From Bacillota bacterium (GTDB lineage Bacteria; Bacillota; Clostridia; Acetivibrionales; DTU013): a stretch of 10,345 nt of DNA. The notes under the pieces were generated by a model. It was not told where the DNA came from. It made no database searches and worked only from the letters and a program-made list of their open reading frames with translations. Below are positions 7,770 to 10,345 of this stretch, piece after piece. The stretch spans positions 1 through 10,345 of the forward strand of contig JAEWQC010000307.1 of assembly GCA_023399355.1 (NCBI GenBank). Direction: 5' to 3'. A program made the position numbers and the translations under genes. Every line of letters begins with the position of its first letter. The first letter of the stretch is position 1.

Positions 7770-8756
7770 TTATTCATCCTGCCTTTCTTCTTTGTCATAT
7801 TTAGTGCAAAATTTATCTAGAATGACATTCAGATTTTTCATCTCTGTAGGAAACGGGGTCATTGTAGGATATACTTCAGACATTGCCCCTTTCCCAATAT
7901 ATCGTTTTACAAAACCGGCAAGAGTCCCGCCCGGGCCTACATCAACGTATGCTTTAGCCCCGCTTTCTTCCATCTTGTCAATTGCCTTCTGGAATAGGAT
8001 AGGCTTTCTAACAACTTGCCAAAAAAAGTCTTTTGGAATCATATCAGTGAAATCGCCATACACACACGACATATATGGAATGTGTGTTCTATTAAAACGT
8101 TTTTCTTTCAGGAATTCGGTATAATATTTTCCCGCCTTATTTATACCTTCAGAGTGAAACGCATATGATACATCCAGAACATGATGGGATACGTTGTTTT
8201 TATCCAAATATTCTTTAATTTCACTCAGGTTTGCTTTGCTCGAAGAGATTACAAAATGTTCATCATAGTTAATTGATACAAGTTCGCTTTTTTTAAAAAT
8301 AAATGGCGTCTCATAATACAAAACCGGATTATGCAGAATAGCAATCATACCTCCTGTTTCACAATAACACTCTAAATACTCAGCTTGTTTAATTATTAGG
8401 CGCAAAGCTTCTTCGGCTGATAAGACCCCTGAAACCACTGCTGCCGTAAATTCCCCAAGACTTGTTCCAAGAACATATTCCGGTATTACTCCTGCTTCAA
8501 TCAAAGTATGTGCCAGTGAATACTCCACCATAAAAATTGCTGGATGTGAATAGAGGGTCCTATCAAATCCGCTTCCCCTCTTTTTATTAACATCATAAAT
8601 CCTACTTATGATTGATTCTCCTATAACCCCCTTGGCAATGCTGTCCAAGTCAAGAATACATTTTTTAAAAACAGGCAGGTTTTTAAAAAGCTCGCTTCCC
8701 ATATGATAATAATGTGATCCCTGACCTGAAAACAAAAAGACAAGTGATTTATTCAT
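7770..8756 (-). CDS. Free-standing AT-like protein, probably an editing acyl hydrolase (PksD/PedC type)
   Basis: This protein of 328 residues has the FabD-type acyltransferase fold: GQGSH (11-15), nucleophile Ser99, catalytic His201 in YAFHSEG and VDVGPGGTLAGF (271-282). Two active-site positions differ from malonyl transferases. The residue before the nucleophile is Thr (GTSLGE, not GHSLGE). Position 124, exactly 25 residues after Ser99, is Gln where FabD (Ser92/Arg117) and the AT-ER protein here (Ser87/Arg112) have the carboxylate-binding Arg. Trans-AT clusters often carry such an AT homologue that hydrolyses stalled short acyl groups from ACPs, as shown for PedC and PksD. I therefore favour an acyl hydrolase. 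A transferase for a non-carboxylated starter such as acetyl is the main alternative. GGAG lies five bases before the ATG. The fold is certain; the hydrolase role is inferred. Confidence 0.85.
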   Translation of the reverse strand: MNKSLVFLFSGQGSHYYHMGSELFKNLPVFKKCILDLDSIAKGVIGESIISRIYDVNKKRGSGFDRTLYSHPAIFMVEYSLAHTLIEAGVIPEYVLGTSLGEFTAAVVSGVLSAEEALRLIIKQAEYLECYCETGGMIAILHNPVLYYETPFIFKKSELVSINYDEHFVISSSKANLSEIKEYLDKNNVSHHVLDVSYAFHSEGINKAGKYYTEFLKEKRFNRTHIPYMSCVYGDFTDMIPKDFFWQVVRKPILFQKAIDKMEESGAKAYVDVGPGGTLAGFVKRYIGKGAMSEVYPTMTPFPTEMKNLNVILDKFCTKYDKEERQDE

Positions 8757-8778
8757 CCCATCTCCATATACTCAATAG

Positions 8779-9474
8779 TCATTTGAAATCAAAAAGATTC
8801 TTTTGGTTTGCTCTCATTCTGTAATTAATAAAGGTGTCCTTCTTATCAATCTGGAAATAAATATTCTCATTAAGGAGATAAGAAAGGCTGTGACCTGGCA
8901 TTTTACCGTAAGAGTGTCCTGGGTATATTTTTGTATCATGATTTATTCTGCTTTTTACTTCTTGAATACTAAAATACATTTGCTCTGCAGAAGCACCTTT
9001 GCCGCTGCATATTCCACATCCCTCTATGAATATTGTATCCCCTGTAAATAAACTATCTTGCAGCAGGTAGCAGCTGCTTCCAAATGTATGCCCGGGTGTA
9101 AGCATACATACAACTTTCGTGTTCCCTACATTAATATAGTCTTCATTATTAAGTGCAATTAGTTTTGAGCACCTATAATCATAATAATCAATTTCATTCT
9201 TTGACATAAAAACATTAGAATTATATCGTCCTACTAAAAGTTCAGCTAAGTTCGTATGGTCGTAATGGGAATGCGTTAGGAAAATTGAAGTTAATTTAGC
9301 AGCACACTGATTCAGTTGATCTGATATTTTGTCAAATTCCCATGCGGGATCAATAATTGCAGCTTCCCTACTATATTTATCAACAATAATATAACAGAAA
9401 TTTTTTATGTTAAGAAACTCTACTTTAAGCTTAAAAATTAAATAGCTTGAGTCTACAGTCAATTTATTTTCCAT
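8779..9474 (-). CDS. pksB: Metallo-beta-lactamase-fold hydrolase (PksB/BaeB-like, glyoxalase II type)
   Basis: This cytoplasmic protein of 231 residues has a complete two-metal site: THSHYDH (67-73, metal ligands His68, His70, Asp72, His73), His129 in TPGHTFGSS, Asp146 in TGDTIF and His187 in YPGHSYG. That layout is typical of glyoxalase II-like thioesterases. Homologues (PksB, BaeB) open many trans-AT PKS clusters. Their exact job is less settled than that of the other genes; thioester hydrolysis, perhaps of acyl-ACPs, is the usual proposal. It is the first gene of the packed operon, 22 bases before the AT-like gene. The ATG at 9474 has only a poor, distant AAGAGA upstream, so translation may be weak. 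The N-terminus is about ten residues longer before the first beta strand than I expect for the family. Confidence 0.88.
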   Translation of the reverse strand: MENKLTVDSSYLIFKLKVEFLNIKNFCYIIVDKYSREAAIIDPAWEFDKISDQLNQCAAKLTSIFLTHSHYDHTNLAELLVGRYNSNVFMSKNEIDYYDYRCSKLIALNNEDYINVGNTKVVCMLTPGHTFGSSCYLLQDSLFTGDTIFIEGCGICSGKGASAEQMYFSIQEVKSRINHDTKIYPGHSYGKMPGHSLSYLLNENIYFQIDKKDTFINYRMRANQKNLFDFK

Positions 9475-9540
9475 AATATATTTTTCTCTTAATTCTCATA
9501 AACTACTGTCTATGCAATTGTTGGGAATCAGAAAACACTG

Positions 9541-9703
9541 GGAGTCCGCTCGGAAAGTAATGTATGCAGATTTTTTTAGACATTTTTTTGTCCAAAATTT
9601 TCAAAGAAACGGCGAATATCCAGAGATATTTAACGCTTTTTTTGAAAGAATTTGGGCGGAAAAATGGAAAAAAGATGTTTACAGGACTTTTAGAGCGGAC
9701 TCC
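9541..9703. repeat. 163-bp imperfect foldback (inverted-repeat) element, MITE-like
   Basis: The ends are an exact 11-bp inverted repeat, GGAGTCCGCTC (9541-9551) and GAGCGGACTCC (9693-9703), continued by a second matching block AAAGT/ACTTT and then TGTA/TACA. The symmetry runs inward: each arm carries T-rich runs, a CATTTTT block, a CCAAA block and a TTTCAAA-like block in the same order. It closes on AATATC-CAGA-GATATT (9615-9630), whose centre coincides with the centre of the whole element. The full stretch can therefore fold as one long interrupted hairpin in DNA or RNA. It holds no transposase and I see no clear target-site duplication. It fills most of the gap between the PPTase and hydrolase genes. 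A non-autonomous transposable element is the best guess; a structured RNA or processing site is possible. Confidence 0.6.
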
Positions 9704-9741
9704 TGGCGCCATTTGTTCAATCAACTTTAGAATGAGTGTTC

Positions 9742-9773
9742 AAAAAATTTCTTATGTTTATAGAGAAATCTTT
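9742..9773 (-). terminator. Possible weak terminator after the PPTase gene
   Basis: Starting about six bases past the PPTase stop, the minus strand reads AAAGATTTCT, an 11-base loop, then AGAAATTTTTT. This can form a roughly 10-bp A/U-rich stem with one G-U pair, running into a T tract that partly serves as the stem. The stem is weak, so termination, if any, would be partial. Confidence 0.25.
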
Positions 9774-9778
9774 GTGAT

Positions 9779-10345
9779 TTAGTATAAGCTTTTTTTTATT
9801 TTGCAAATATCAATATCAATTTTAACATTTTTAGGGTAAGTAATGGAGCATATATAGTCTTCAATCATAAATGAAAGTGAACTATACTGGGGAAAATTTT
9901 TATATGTACTAATTAAGCACTCATTGCTAATCTCAATATTTTTCACCTCTAAAACACTTAAAGGCACAGTTAATCCAGTTTTAAGAGCCTTTGAAAGAGA
10001 TTCCTTCATAGTCCAGATAGTTAAGACAAAGCTTTCATAAGAATATGGGACATCGTAAGCAAGTTTTTTTTCATAATATGTTAACTCCTTATCAACCCCT
10101 CGATGTATATCTTGATTGACTTTTTCTATATCAATTCCTAAAACAAGCATATCACTAAATGCCACTGCAACCGCGAGGTCATCACAATGAGTCAAGCTTA
10201 CCTCAATATTATTACATGATTTACAGAATACAATCGGCTGGCTAAAAACTCCATTTTTAATAATAATATTTTTTAGGTTTTCTTCGCCAGCCAGTGCAGA
10301 AATTGCTTTTTTTGCAGAATATCTTCCCAATAGAAAGCTGTTTAT
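9779..10345 (-). CDS. Sfp-type 4'-phosphopantetheinyl transferase, 5' end beyond the right edge
   Basis: This enzyme transfers the phosphopantetheine arm of CoA to the conserved Ser of carrier proteins, here the PKS ACPs and the donor ACP. The visible part is 188 codons and the frame is still open at the right edge. A TTG at 10330 is a possible start, but the residues encoded before it (INSFL) join LLGRYSAKKAI to make a typical conserved PPTase segment, so the gene most likely begins outside the window. Counted from that TTG, the carrier-binding VSLTHCDD is at 44-51, the Mg2+ motif GIDIE at 65-69 and WTMKESLSKA at 106-115 (Lys109, Glu110). All catalytic residues are present. It is followed by the foldback region instead of being packed against the next gene, so it may be a separate transcript. 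Confidence 0.9.
   Translation of the reverse strand: MNSFLLGRYSAKKAISALAGEENLKNIIIKNGVFSQPIVFCKSCNNIEVSLTHCDDLAVAVAFSDMLVLGIDIEKVNQDIHRGVDKELTYYEKKLAYDVPYSYESFVLTIWTMKESLSKALKTGLTVPLSVLEVKNIEISNECLISTYKNFPQYSSLSFMIEDYICSITYPKNVKIDIDICKIKKSLY

Larger units (their letters stand above)
9475..9778. other. 304-base gap between the PPTase and hydrolase genes
   Basis: This is the only gap above 30 bases in the window. It holds the foldback element (9541-9703) and a possible weak terminator near the PPTase end. The remaining 66 bases before the hydrolase ATG contain TTGCAT at about 9509-9514 on the minus strand, but no convincing -10 box at the right distance. I see no real gene: the short open frames here on both strands come from the palindrome. 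Confidence 0.6.

Noticed and set aside
9475..9540. A promoter directly before the metallo-hydrolase gene
   Set aside because: TTGCAT occurs on the minus strand, but no acceptable -10 box lies 16-18 bases downstream. A promoter may exist here or in the foldback, but I cannot point to it.
9541..9703. A simple rho-independent terminator
   Set aside because: The structure is far longer than a terminator hairpin and the outer GC-rich stem is not followed by a T tract on either strand.
9503..9782. Overlapping open frames of about 72 codons on both strands in the PPTase-hydrolase gap
   Set aside because: They lie across the foldback element, and their similar Phe/Lys-rich products on both strands follow from its symmetry. 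None has a convincing ribosome binding site or a recognisable domain.
10328..10330. TTG as the start of the PPTase
   Set aside because: The frame stays open to the right edge, and the residues before the TTG continue a conserved PPTase segment. No good ribosome binding site precedes it. The gene is more likely cut by the window.

Overview
The window holds the accessory-enzyme end of a trans-acyltransferase (trans-AT) polyketide synthase (PKS) gene cluster. All genes lie on the minus strand, so transcription runs from high to low coordinates. The A+T-rich sequence, strong AAGGAG-type ribosome binding sites, TTG and GTG starts, and a gene order matching Bacillus subtilis pksB-pksI point to a Bacillota (Firmicutes) genome. 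A clostridial host seems likelier than a Bacillus, but this cannot be settled from the sequence.

In transcription order: an Sfp-type phosphopantetheinyl transferase (PPTase, 5' end outside the window); a gap of about 300 bases with a 163-bp imperfect foldback repeat; then a tightly packed operon. The operon encodes a metallo-beta-lactamase-fold hydrolase (PksB-like), a free-standing AT-like protein that looks like an editing acyl hydrolase, an AT-enoylreductase fusion (PksE-like), a donor acyl carrier protein (AcpK-like), a decarboxylating ketosynthase (PksF-like, active-site Cys replaced by Ser), an HMG-CoA-synthase-like enzyme (PksG-like), an enoyl-CoA-hydratase-fold decarboxylase (PksI-like ECH2), a discrete SAM methyltransferase, and the first 268 residues of a large PKS (ACP, linker, start of a KS) that leaves the left edge. 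Gaps from the hydrolase to the PKS are at most 27 bases and the last two genes overlap, so this is probably one transcript.

Together: the PPTase arms carrier proteins with phosphopantetheine. The AT of the fusion protein supplies malonyl units to the AT-less PKS, and its ER domain reduces enoyl intermediates in trans. The AT-like hydrolase, and perhaps the metallo-hydrolase, clears stalled carrier proteins. AcpK, decarboxylating KS, HMG synthase and ECH2 form a beta-branching cassette that turns a beta-keto group into a branched methyl or methylene carbon.

The parts deserving attention are the missing ECH1 dehydratase that normally sits between HMG synthase and ECH2, the hydrolase-like active site of the only free-standing AT homologue, the discrete methyltransferase coupled to the PKS, and the foldback element. 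I see no genes on the plus strand, and no tRNA, rRNA, CRISPR or transposase gene.
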